A DNA stretch of 64,000 bases from Glaciozyma antarctica PI12 (lineage: Eukaryota > Basidiomycota > Microbotryomycetes > Kriegeriales > Camptobasidiaceae), in contig KZ627155.1 in NCBI GenBank assembly GCA_002917775.1, positions 114,522 through 178,521 of the forward strand, in the 5' to 3' direction. The notes under the pieces were generated by a model. It worked only from the letters and a program-made list of their open reading frames with translations. It ran no database searches and had not been told where the DNA came from. Made by a program: the position numbers and the translations under genes. Positions 54,268 through 64,000 of the stretch are shown piece by piece (positions within the stretch are counted from its first letter, which is position 1; every line of letters starts with the position of its first letter).

Positions 54268-55346
54268 CTACTCACCCTCAGGCACAGGAAACCTCATCAC
54301 AAACTCCGACCTCGCTCCGAACCCTCCATACGCCAAACGAACCCTCGGGAACCCCCTCCCATCTCCCATCCCTTCCCACCCCTCCTCCCCACTTGGTACG
54401 ATCCACGCCCCCCTACTCCATCCTTCGCATTCAGGCTTCACTCGGAACGTCGATTCGCTCGCGGAGAGAGAGTCGCTCTGCTCTCCTTCGGTCGCTCGCT
54501 GGATGCGCGAGTGCGAAGTGGGGGTTGACTCCTCCTCGCTGGCTCTCTCGCGGGCGAGGGTTGACTCGAGAGAATCGAGCGGGGGTTGAAGGAGGGTAAG
54601 ACTGTACGGCTTCATTAACCTTTGAGCAAGTCGTGTGTCGAGCCAGGAGGTCCGAACGGGGAGGGAGAGGGGGATGGAAGTGGGGGAGAGGAGAGCGGTG
54701 AAAAAGGGTTTTGGAGGGGTGGTGAGGTGGGAGACGGTGAGGAGGAGGGAATTGGAGGTGGGGGTGAAGGTGAATAGGGCGTGATGTCTGCTGAGGGGTT
54801 AGTAGGAGGAGCGGGGGGAGGAGGGGACGAACTTGGGGATACCCCAGTTCTGTGCCGAGGTTAGCGATGGTAGAGCAGAGGAAGGGAGGAGCGCACCTTG
54901 CGCCCGTTCATTACTGAGGCGGGGGAGGAGACGTAGATGTTGGTGATGGAGGGGTGATAGGTCGTCTCCCCCTCACTCCCCTTGCGAGAGAACAATCCCG
55001 GAACATAGATGAGCTCATCGTACGGTCCTGCATCTCATCAGCTCCCTCCCGCACCCCAAAAGCGAGCACTCACCCACCGCCGAAGTCTCATACCTCGCCA
55101 CAATCACCATCCCCACCCCTCCATGAAACCTACTCGACTGCCACTGCTCCGCCGCGCTCCCCTGCTCAAAAGAGTGGTGCGCGCCTGCAGGGAGAGGAAC
55201 GGGCGTGGGGGAGAAGGGTTGGCGGAGCAGGAAGGTCCAGCCGGCACCTGTGAGGGTCCAGGGACTGGTGGAGAGTTAGCTTCGCCGGGGTGGGGGACGA
55301 GCGGCACGGAGGGGACACACGCTGGGGCGATGGGGAGGGGAGTCAT
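54268..55346 (-). CDS. Acetoacetate-decarboxylase-like protein
   Basis: Fungal member of the acetoacetate decarboxylase superfamily. The exons give FHGGVGMVIVARYETSAV joined to GPYDELIYVPGLFSRKG, then HPSITNIYVSSPASVMNGRK and NWGIPKH. NGRxNWxIPKH is the family counterpart of the bacterial segment holding the Schiff-base lysine. That lysine codon is split by an intron with two adjacent acceptors (cagcag): using the distal acceptor gives PKH, using the proximal one gives PNRH. The last exon runs ALFTFTPTSNSLLLTVSHL to FVMRFPVPEGE with stop at 54268. A start at 55346 (MTPLPIAPA) spliced to CAGWTFLLRQPFSPTPVPLP is the best model but not certain. Substrate unknown: relatives are often of unassigned function and sit beside secondary-metabolism genes, which is not so here. 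Confidence 0.72.
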
Positions 55347-55970
55347 GATGCGGGAGCAGAGGAGTGCGGAGCAGAGTTAGTTGTGGAAGCAGGTACGGAG
55401 AGAGGGACGGAGCGTTTCTATCGGCGTTCAGATGGCCGAGGGAGGTTGATGTATGCGCAGCAGAGCAGGCGGCGACGAGGACGCCAGGTGCAGAGGCTTA
55501 GCGAGTGCTGGGAGCGGCAGACGTATCGTAGCGAGTGAAGCAGGTCGGAGGGAAGAAGGCAGAGAAGAACGATTGTGCCTTCTCCGCGACTGCGCTGGTT
55601 CCGGTCGCTTGGTCGTGAGAGCAAGCCTCACACAGTCAACAAAGCGCGCTTTTAAGCAGTTTAGAGAGCGCAGACTGAGAGCGTAGGGAGCAGCGTAGCC
55701 AACGCAGCGCCTCGAGCGAAAAAATCGACAGGCGCAGAATCCTCCTCCCCCTCACAGCGGACGTCCCTCCCCTCCCCAACGACTCCCTCCCTGTCCCTGC
55801 AGCACTCCCCCACACCCGAGCGAGTCCCATAGTCCAGCAGTAAGCGACCCCGAGCAGCCCACCCAGTCCCTCCCTCCCTCCAAAGGTTCGTGTGAGAAAT
55901 GTTCGCATACTGCATGTCCACCTCCCGCCCGAAAAATGCAGCCCTCTTCGTCCCCTTCTACTCGTCCCCC
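55347..55970. other. Intergenic stretch left of RPL28
   Basis: 624 bases. It holds the 5' flank of the decarboxylase-like gene and the 3' flank of RPL28. A minus-strand frame at 55661-55921 (86 codons) has no recognisable similarity and looks incidental. Confidence 0.5.
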
Positions 55971-56683
55971 TTATGCCTGGATGACGACGACACCTCCGTT
56001 GGCGACAATCTTGGCCTCAGCCCGGCGGGAAACGTATCGCGCCTTGACGATGATGGGGTAGGCGGGGAGACGGCCCTTGGCGAGGACCTTTCCGTAACCC
56101 TGCAGTGCAAACTCGTCAGTGCGTGCGGGTGGTGCTGGGGGGTGGAGGGAGAGGACGCACGGCGGCGAGAGTGTCGACGACGGGAACGACGGTAGAGGTG
56201 GCGGTAAGGCCAGCGCGCTGCTCCTCAGGGATGAGGGACTGTGTAGAATGGGTGAGTCAGTGGGGAGTCCTGGTGCGAGTGGGCGTAGGGGCGGTTGTGA
56301 GGGCGTACAGCGAGCTTGTCGACGTTCACAACAGGGCGCCAGATGGCCGCCTTGTTCTTGTGGAAGTGACGCATTCCGACCTTTCCAAAGTATCCAGGGT
56401 GGTACTTATCGACTGCATGGGGGGGAAGGAAGGGCGTGAGTTGGGAGAGGCCTTGTCGAAGGGGGATGGGGTCTTTACGCACAGTTGGTACGGTGGTGGT
56501 GCTGTCCTCCAGCCTGCGCAACAACACCGTGGTTAGCTCGTCTCTCCCTTTCTCCCCTCCTCCCCTCCCTATAGGACTTACCAATCCACGTCCTCCCGGA
56601 TGCTTCCTGTGCTTTCCAACACGGCCGTACCCTGCAGATACGTGGCCGCGGTGCTTGCGGGTCTTGCTGAATCGAGTAGGCAT
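55971..56683 (-). CDS. RPL28: 60S ribosomal protein L28 (uL15, L27a)
   Basis: Large-subunit ribosomal protein uL15. The N-terminus [20 protein letters not shown] and [14 protein letters not shown] is a near-universal eukaryotic L27a/L28 sequence. Further exons give [44 protein letters not shown], then [20 protein letters not shown] and [20 protein letters not shown] ending IQA. At least three introns of 60-90 bases separate these pieces, and an intron in the 5' leader is likely (gtacgg donor near 56745). The start at 56683 is fixed by the conserved N-terminus (the initiator Met is normally removed). The stop is at 55971. Confidence 0.96.
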
Positions 56684-58480
56684 CTGGACCAGAGGATCAG
56701 CATGTCGTCCCCAGGGAGCAGTTCCGCGAGCAGGGAGTGCCGTACCTTGTCGAGGCGAGAGACGGAGTCCAACCCTTGAAGGCGCTCTCCCCCGAATTTC
56801 AGATTGCGTCGTCCTCATTGGGAACAAGTTCACCTTTGAAATCTTTTTGATCCCAACTTTCCGAAAGGTCGTTTCGTTCTTCAAGAGGAGACGGCAGAGG
56901 ACGCCAGCAAGTCTTACAGTCCTTGGGAGTTGAGGGGAGAGGCGAAGAAGCAATTGCGAGCCAAACTCGATCCGAGGACTTGGGAGGTGGAACCCTTCCC
57001 CCCTCCGCCTTTCAGCTTGCTTCAACCTCCTACAATCCTTCTTTGGTGCAGTTCAAGCTTCAGATGCAGCTCTCTCGGCTACTGCAGCAGGCAAGTGGCA
57101 CGTAAAAGGACTAGAATTGTACAAGGTCAACAAGTATCGCAAGGTGGGGAGCTGCTGGGAGGTAGAGATGAAGCGAAAGATGGCGAGGGGAGGGGATACG
57201 AGGGGAAAGGAAAGCGGATTCTGGAGTTTCTGGACGTTAGCGAGCTCAAAACAATGCGAAGAGAGGAACTCACGAAAGGAGGCGGCTTGATTCTTGAGGT
57301 TCAACGACGGCGAACTCAACGCTCACCAGTCAAGTCCACGCTCCTGAAGCGGATTGGTCGACGTTAGTATAATATCGCCTCCTAACAGTGAAGTTACTTG
57401 CCAGGCAGCAGAGCAGAGCGCAGTTGGATGGAGCGAGCGAGCGAGATTCAATTTCGCACCGCAAGTCCTCGGACAACTCTTTCGACGTCGTTTCTCCTTC
57501 TTGATTCCACCTTTCGACCTCTTACAACTTTTGTACGAATCTCCACCAGCTCCACTCCTTCTCAACTCTGGCACTCGACGCGAAAGTTATCTCGAAAGTC
57601 GAAAGTTCACCAAGGGTTCACCCGGAGAGAAAGACTTCGACTTTCTCAGTCTACTGTAGGCTCTCTCCTGCTCCCCCAACACACCCTCCACCACCTCAGG
57701 CCCGAACCTTTACACGCCGGCGTGCAGGGCTTCGAGTCGACCGCCCTTCAGCAGCCCGAATCTCACCTGCAAGCCGGCGACGCCCGACTCCCCCCTCGAA
57801 AGTTCTACCTCTTCCCAACTCAAAAGGAGCCGTTCGTTCGGTATCTGTACGTCCAGTCGTCGCCTTGCAGTCCTTGACACCGACTGACCACTCGGCGCGC
57901 AGATCCCAGCTCTCCCTCCACTTCGCCGTCCATCCCTCCTCTCAAACTCTTCATCTCCTCTCAACGCGTAAGTGGCTTATCTCGAGGCGTTTCCGTTGCT
58001 GGCTTGGGTTCTGGGAGGAGTACGAGAGAACACGGAATGCATTGGGAGCTGGAGGCAAGGACTGGAGGAGGGCGCGCTCGCTAAAATGATGACAACAAGT
58101 CTATATGGATGGTTCGGTCCCGCAAGACAGTTCCATATGACCCCATTATATGTTTTAATTCCTGATTACGCTAGCGAGCGCTGCTGTTGTTGAGCACCAG
58201 AACGAACGAGACGCGGAAGAACGACGAGCTGACCTCTCGCTCCCTTCAACAGATTCTCCTTTAACGACCGACAGGCGAGTCTCCTCCCACCCCAGCTTGC
58301 GATAGGATGAAACTATATGTTTTATCAATCTGTCAATCCCCTGATCCCTCTCCCTTTCGAGGGAGAGGACTTGACGAAACTGCATAGCTAACTACTGATC
58401 GCGCCCCCTCCAACTCGACAATTTTCCTCGCAACACGCGTGCTGACTACCCTGTCGCGCAGAATCCCGTAGCCAGACGCG
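56684..58480. other. 1.8 kb divergent intergenic stretch RPL28/RPB11
   Basis: No recognised gene. It contains the leader of RPL28 on its left side. A plus-strand open frame at 57398-57877 ends with PRKFYLFPTQKEPFVRYLYV, which looks more protein-like than its surroundings, but neither family nor continuing exon could be identified. The right part (58080-58300) is AT-richer, with several short AT words. Confidence 0.45.
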
Positions 58481-58990
58481 ATGAACGCACCCAGTCGGTT
58501 CGAGCTCTTTGTCCTCGCCGAGGGTGAGCCCAAGTGAGTTGGCGTGCTCCCTCCCGCAGACGAACTCTCGCTAAACGAGCTCTTTAAGGCTCACTGTCGA
58601 GGAAGACACCAAGATCCCCAACTCGGCCACCGTGACCGTCAACAAGGAGGACCACACCCTCGCCAACATGCTTCGCGCGTTCGTCCCTCCCTCCCGCGCC
58701 TACTCGACCCTGCTAACCCCTTCCGCTACAGACAACTCCTCATCCTCCCCTCCGTCATCTTTGCCGGGTACAAAGTTCCTCATCCTCTCGAGCCTCGCTT
58801 CGTCCTCAAAGTCCAAACCGACGGAACCCTCACGCCCATCCAGGCTGTGCAGGAGGCGTGCCAGGGCTTGATCCTCACGCTTAGTAAAATCAAGAAGGAG
58901 TTTGGTGGAGAGTTGATGAAGGCGCGCGCGAGGGAGGGAGATGGGATGGGCTTGGGAGAGGGAGGGTTCGATGGGGGATACGCGTTCTGA
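58481..58990 (+). CDS. RPB11: RNA polymerase II subunit Rpb11
   Basis: Partner of Rpb3 in the alpha-like heterodimer of RNA polymerase II. Three exons (58481-58533, 58589-58678, 58732-58990) give 133 residues: MNAPSRFELFVLAEGEPK, LTVEEDTKIPNSATVTV, NKEDHTLANMLRAQLL, PSVIFAGYKVPHPLEPRFVL and KVQTDGTLTP. The middle motif with HTL.N.LR and GYKVPHPLEP is diagnostic. The C-terminus ends with a Gly-rich stretch (GDGMGLGEGGFDGGYAF) longer than in yeast. Total length is close to the family norm of 115-125 plus this tail. Confidence 0.97.
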
Positions 58991-59295
58991 GGCTGGTTCG
59001 GAGGAGGAGGTTGTCGTTCGGTTTTTCGTTTTTAGTGGATGTAAATACTACCCCCCTTGTTGATCCATCTTTGCGGGTGCCGTCGTTGCTTGCGTTCCCG
59101 TTTGGAGAGGTGCTCGTCGTCGTGCAGCGTGCGGTGTGCCAGTCTCGCGAACGAGCTCGAGGAGGAACTCTCAAAGTTCGGCGCGTTCGTCTCTCTCCCT
59201 CCTTCCACAGCCCGGCCTACTTCTGCTTCCTGCTCGCGTTCTCGTCTCCAGCAGCAAAGAGCTCTCGGTTGGCGCGCTGCGTCCCCTCTGCGCCC
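58991..59295. other. Intergenic stretch RPB11/CFA20-domain gene
   Basis: 305 bases with no gene. It must hold the RPB11 3' end and the promoter of the following gene on the same strand. It is CT-rich just before the next start. Confidence 0.5.
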
Positions 59296-60150
59296 ATGTT
59301 CTCCAAGACGATCCAAGTGCGTCCTCCCTCCCTGCGTCCGCACCGCTCCCCAGCTCACAACCCCACTCGCAGCCCCCCCTAATCTCCCTCTTCTCGTCCA
59401 CCGCCTCCCACCCCCTCCTCCTCGCCACCACCAGCACCTCCGACACTCTAACGACCGACTCGTTCATCTCCCTCCTCTCGGACGCGACCGATTCGAACGA
59501 GACGCTCGTCCTCTGGCACGGCGCCCCCGGCAGTTCGCGTGAGCTCAAAGGGAAGGGAAAGGAGGTACCACGAGGGAACCTTCGTAGCAGGGTCCTCCAT
59601 CTCCAAAGCCCCGATATCCGAAGCACCAGCGTCGTCTGGAGGGACCTGGGGATCCAACTCCCGTACCTCCATCTCGCTCTCAAACCCCTTTCCCAGCACT
59701 TCTTCCTCGAAGTAGACCTCGTCGACACCCATTCCAATACGCTCCGTATCCGCCTCTCAACATTTCAAGTCCGTCCCCCCTCCCTCCTCTCTTCGCTCGC
59801 TAACCACGACGCAGAACGAACCCCGCGCTTACCCCTCCCAAACTCCTCCCCTCCTACACCTTCCCCTCCGCTTCTCCCCTCCCTCCTTGCACTCCTTGAC
59901 ACCCTGGACGACCCTCTCCCTTCCCCTCCCCTCCCTCCTCTCCTCCTACTCCTCAGCCCCCTGCGCGACTCCCGAACTCCGTAGAAGAATGGGCGGGTTC
60001 AAGAGCGTGGAGAGGGTGGCGGTATTTGCGAATGCGAGGGTGAGGAGGGTGTGGTGTACGGAGGAGAGGGGTGGGGCGGTGGTGGAGGAGGGGATGGCGT
60101 TGAGGGGGATGAGGACCGAGTTGGCGATGTTTGCGGCGGTCGAGGAGTGA
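59296..60150 (+). CDS. CFA20-domain protein (CFAP20-like)
   Basis: Three exons encode a protein laid out like the CFA20 domain. It starts MFSKTIQPPLISLFSS, where CFAP20 has a similar MF...FQ...LS start. A strand VLHLQSPDIRSTSVVWRD is followed by LGIQLPYLHLALKPLSQHFF and LEVDLVDTHSNTLRIRLSTF, matching the LGIKLPF...K...FEV.V.D...RRRFR..N(Y/F)Q core. After a proline/leucine-rich insert the end VERVAVFANARVRRVWCTEE parallels the V.I.ANCR.RR.YF end of the domain. The first intron follows CAA at 59316; the second joins RLSTFQ to NEPRAYPSQ. In animals and algae CFAP20 is a ciliary inner-junction protein with a reported nuclear role; no flagellum is expected in this fungus. Similarity is distant, so the assignment is moderate. 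Confidence 0.62.
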
Positions 60151-60367
60151 GGGACGACGGAGAGGGTGCTGTAACGAAGAGCTCGTTGCGGTATCGCAGT
60201 CTCGCTGCGTGTCGGTGCAAACTCGCTCGAAATGCCTTGCGACGTTCCCTCTCGCTCTCGTCCCCGAATCGCAACGACAAATGGATGCGAAAGCTGTACT
60301 GAATAACCAAAACCATGCAAAGCCGTCGACCGGTCGAACGAGCCTACTCTATCTCCCCCCTCTCCCT

Positions 60368-62896
60368 CTACTCGGCGACCCCACGTCCGATACTAACGAC
60401 CTTGAACCCGATCACCTCGAGCATAGGCGCATCGAGGATACCGCGTCCGTCAAAGACGTAACTGGGCTTGGGAGCCGCGTCGTAGATCTTCTGCCAGTCG
60501 ATCGTCTTGAACTCGTCCCACTGCGAACGTCGTCAGTGGCTGTTCTCGAATGCAGAGAGGAAAGACGGACCTCGGTGCAAACGACGATGGCGTCGGAGCC
60601 AAGGCAGGCCTCGAGAGCCGTTCCGCAGATGGTGACCTGGGACTTGGCTGTGCGAGCGTCAGCTTCTCTCGCGCGAAAGGTGGGAGAAGGGAAGGACGCA
60701 CCAGCCGCAAGGTCATCTTGCACTCCAGGCTCGGTGAGGTCGAGCCAAATCTGCGCCTCGGGGACCTTGGGGTCGTAGACGGTGATCTTGGCGTTCTCGT
60801 CGCGGAAGTGCTTGACGATGGTGATAGCGGGACTCTCGCGGGTGTCTCCAGTGCTGCAGTCGTCGTTAGTACGCCGGCTTCGAACAGTGGAGAGGACTGA
60901 ACGCACTCCTTCTTAAACGCGAATCCGAGAACAGCAATCTTCTTGCCAGTGATGGTGTTGAAGAGGGAGGTGATGACGCGCTGACTGAAGCGGCGCTTTT
61001 GGTACTCGTTCATGGTGATGACCTGGCGCCAGTAGTCGGCGACCTCGGGAAGGTGGAGCGACTCGGAGAGGTAAACGAGGTTGAGGATATCCTTCTGGAA
61101 GCACGATCCTGCGTTCGCGTCGCGTCAACTTCAAGTCGACAAGAATGCAGTGGCGCAAGGAACGCACCTCCGAATCCGACGGAAGCCTTGAGGAAGCGCG
61201 AGCCGATACGGGTGTCGAGTCCACATGCGTACGAGACCTCTCCAATGTCGGCGCCAGTGACTTCGCAGATGGCGGAGAGAGCGTTGATGGACGAGATGCG
61301 CTGAGCGAGGATGGCGTTGGCGGCCTGCAACGAAAGATCTCGTTAGCTCGCTTTCCGCGTCAAAGGGCAGAGAGGAACGCACCAGCTTGGTGAGCTCAGA
61401 AGACCAGAGACCCGTAGTCACGCACTTCTCCCTGGGCACCCAGTTGGCGTACACCTCGACAAGAGCAGCCTGGGCTGCCTTGCCCTCAGGCGAAGGAAGA
61501 GATCCGATGAGGACACGGTCGGGGGAGGTGAGGTCGCTGATGGCGGTTCCCTCGGCGAGGAACTCGGGGTTGGAGAGGATGTCGAACCTAAGTCCGGGGC
61601 GCGAGTTGGCCTCGAGGATGGTGCGCATGGAGCTGGCGGTGCGGCAAGGGACGGTGGACTTCTCGACGACAATCTTGGAGGAGGTGGCGACGGCTGCGAT
61701 GCGGCGAGTGCAGAGCTCGACGTAGCTGGACGAACGGGATTAGCTTGAGCAGAGCAGGAGCGCGCGCGCGAGAGGACGTACAAGAGATCCGCGGCGTATC
61801 CAGCTCCAACTCCGTTCTTCTTCGTAGGCGTGTTGACGGAGACGAAGATGAGGTCGGCCTCAATGATGGCCTTGTCGACATCGGTCGAGAAGAAGAGGTT
61901 CTTGCCGCGGTGCGCGAAGACGATCTCCTCGAGTCCGGGCTCGAAGATGGGGAGCTTGTCCGAGTTCCAAGCGGCGATACGCGCAGCGTTGACGTCGACG
62001 ATGGTGACTTGGATATGAGGGCACTGGTGTGCGATCATGGAGCAAGCTGGAGAAGAGGAGGGTTCGTCAGCGCATGTTCAAGAACGCGTCGAGGGGGCTT
62101 GTAAGGTGCGTAACGAGTGTGGTATCGCCAGGGTGTAATGTAGAAGTTCTGGAGGGCGAGTTAAGGAAGGCAGGAGGGCCTGTTAGCAGCTCACTTCCGC
62201 TCCCACTGGCGACAAGTCGAGGACGGGGTGGTCCCAACGGCAACGGGGGAACGACTCAGACGCCGGCTCTGCGCGCGCTCGCAACAATACAGAGGGCCCG
62301 TCAGGGGCCATGTACGTCCGCCTTCGCCCCCAGCTGAGACCTCGCTGCTTCCGACAAGCGCTCTTTTTAAAGCTGCACGCTACCCACTCCCGATCAGCTT
62401 GCACGTCTCCCGTTCCAGCGATCCCGTCTCTCCATCGGCAGAGAAGGAGAGAGCGGCGCTGCTTGCGCGTACCTCTGGGTCGTGGAACGTGCAGCTATCG
62501 CCCTGAGGGACGTGTTCTTGAGAGGGGCTCCCGAGCAACGTGCGCGCATGCTCAGCTCGAGGAGCTGACCACACCACAGTTCGCGTCTTGCACTCCACCA
62601 GAGCCCTGCTCCGTACTCCTAGGAGCAAGGATAACAGAGTCCCAGCAGCGCGTCTCAGCTCCCCAACCCGCCATCTCCCTCGAAAAGCGCGCAGCAGGCA
62701 CACGCGCCCTCTCCTCCATCCCACCTCCCCCCGTAGCAGAACAAGGCAGATACTCACTGGGTCCACCGACGTAGCCTGCACCGATGCAAGCAATCTTCTT
62801 GACCGTCTGTGAAGGAGAGCAGAGAGCGTCAGCGAGGAGGAGAGCGCGCGCTGAGCCTCTCGAGCTTACGATAGGGATAATGGGAGTGGCAGACAT
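60368..62896 (-). CDS. UGD1: UDP-glucose 6-dehydrogenase
   Basis: Oxidises UDP-glucose to UDP-glucuronate with two NAD+, supplying precursors for capsule and cell-wall glucuronate and xylose. Exons give the NAD-binding motif [16 protein letters not shown], then [75 protein letters not shown] and [18 protein letters not shown]. The catalytic cysteine lies in GFGGSCFQKD, whose Gly codon is split by an intron. [19 protein letters not shown] and the C-terminal [20 protein letters not shown] follow. The start at 62896 gives MSATPIIPI on a very short first exon. The second intron (62047-62757, 711 bases) is more than ten times the usual length here. The stop is at 60368. Family assignment is certain. 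Confidence 0.96.
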
Positions 62897-64000
62897 GGCG
62901 GCTGGAGGTGGTTGGGAACGAGCCTAGGGAGGGGGAGGAGTGAAGGAGAGAGTTGCTGAGCGTGAAGGAAAGTAGCTCGAGCGGTGGGAAGGCTGGAAGG
63001 GGGAAGACTGAGGAAAGAGGTGATTTTAGAGTTCGCGGGCCTCTCGAATAGGCCTGTTCGACTGGCGGTCCTCCGATAGCGCTGGTTTAGGAAGGTATGG
63101 ATGCTTCTCGTCGCAGAGATAAACTAACTCGAGGTGCGAGGGCAAGCCTCCCTTCCGCGTGCCTCCGCGGTCCACCAGGGAGCTGTCGGAGATATTGAAT
63201 CCATGAGGAGACGGTCGAGGGACGACGGTCTGGAGAGGGGGAGTCACGGTAAGATGTAGGGGTTCTGTGAGACAGAAGCAGCCTGAGACCAAGACACACG
63301 GACTTTGAGATAGCGAGGCTTGCGAAGCTCCCTCTCCCCTTTGCAAGGCCTTGTGAGACTCCTCATCTTCGTTCCTACGCATACACCTGCAATCGCTCAA
63401 GCGGAAAAGAATTGGATCAGAACCGTTGACGAGGGTCGAGAGAAAAACGCAGAGGCAGAGCAGGAGGACGAGGGCGAGCAGCGAGGCTCTCGAACCAGGT
63501 ATTGCCTTCTCCCATTCTTTGTAGTTTCCCAAACACCCTCCTCATCCAACTGAACGCGGCCCACGCCAAAGAATACATTACCTTCAACATCACGCGAGAC
63601 GTCGAGCTCGAGGGTCGAGATTCCGAGGAGAGGGATGTGGTGGCGCATTGGAGACCTCGCGTGCGATCCTGTAACTGTCAAAAGGGTAGTTAGTCTACTG
63701 TTAGATTATCTATACCGCCACAAGTCCAGCAAAGTCAAGATCAAGAGGGAGATGGACGAGCTTGAACGACAGGATGACCGCTGCGCTTGCGAAGGCGTTC
63801 GAGCTCTTCCAGCGCAGTGGGGTACTTCGCCAAGAGCTCCTTAAGGGCTTAAAGCTTCTTCGTCCTCGGGTTGCTTTGGCTTCTTGGATGAGCTGCGCAG
63901 GATTACGAACGAGAGGGCAACGTAGTGAGAGGGCTGTGAGGTAGTGTCAGTGCGTGCGGCATCTGAAGAAATTCACGTACGGCTTGCGAGTTTGACGATA
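62897..64000. other. Right flank, with a possible partial gene at the edge
   Basis: The first part is the UGD1 promoter (pyrimidine-rich on the minus strand). On the minus strand near 63750-63850 a frame reads ALKELLAKYPTALEELERLR and KRSGHPVVQARPSPS before a stop. It looks like the C-terminus of a protein whose other exons lie at or beyond the window edge. I cannot assign it to a family, and its splice junction to upstream sequence is unclear. No other gene is seen in this stretch. Confidence 0.35.

Noticed and set aside
57398-57877. Candidate small gene between RPL28 and RPB11
   Set aside because: The last 40 codons look protein-like, but no family, no clear start and no continuing exon were found, so it is described as part of the intergenic stretch only.
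62047-62757. Open frames within the long UGD1 intron
   Set aside because: They lack a start context, conserved motifs and partner exons; the region is explained as an intron with normal borders.
62050-62757. A snoRNA inside the UGD1 intron
   Set aside because: No convincing pair of C/D boxes or H/ACA hairpins could be found by eye.

Overview
This window is nuclear DNA of a fungus. The genes are GC-rich and broken by many introns of about 50-60 bases, usually with gtgcg/gtgag/gttcgt donors and a GCTAAC or GCTGAC branch motif close to the acceptor. That architecture, with the gene content, fits a basidiomycete, most likely a red-yeast type of the Pucciniomycotina (Microbotryomycetes such as Rhodotorula or Sporobolomyces). 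This placement is inference; no rDNA or other marker lies in the window.

Layout. Bases 1-11800 are gene-poor. They hold the broken remains of a tyrosine-recombinase (DIRS-like) retroelement (about 1.5-4.75 kb), a near-identical 1 kb direct duplication around a two-base N gap (5.77-7.82 kb) that carries two identical tRNA-like genes, a second short duplication around a single N (9.4 kb), and small tandem and palindromic repeats. From 11.8 kb the window becomes a dense gene region: condensin subunit 1 (-), SEC62 (+), NAA30 (-), nitrilase (+), then a 3.5 kb gene-free stretch, CCCH zinc-finger protein (-), allantoinase (+), RAD54 (-), RAD52 (+), RPB3 (+), a Clr2-like silencing factor (+), mitochondrial enoyl reductase ETR1 (-), a rhodanese/Cdc25-like protein (-), a short-chain dehydrogenase (+), a ZW10/Dsl1-like tether (-), the GTPase RBG1/DRG1 (+), a CUE3/ASCC2-like protein (-), a PIN/auxin-efflux-type carrier (+), an acetoacetate-decarboxylase-like protein (-), ribosomal protein L28 (-), RPB11 (+), a CFA20-domain protein (+) and UDP-glucose dehydrogenase (-).

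How they fit together. Eight neighbouring pairs are head-to-head, so much of the region reads as divergent promoters. The pair RAD54/RAD52 joins two partners of homologous recombination across about 250 bases. RPB3 and RPB11, which form the alpha-like heterodimer of RNA polymerase II, are both here. CUE3 (ribosome quality control), RBG1 and RPL28 are all translation-linked. The most unusual points are splicing oddities: a start codon split by an intron, 14- and 18-base exons, a possible 22-base intron, and a tandem acceptor that decides the presumed active-site lysine of the decarboxylase-like protein. Also notable are the CFA20 protein in a presumably non-flagellated fungus and the repeated acidic tryptophan motifs in the ZW10/Dsl1-like protein.
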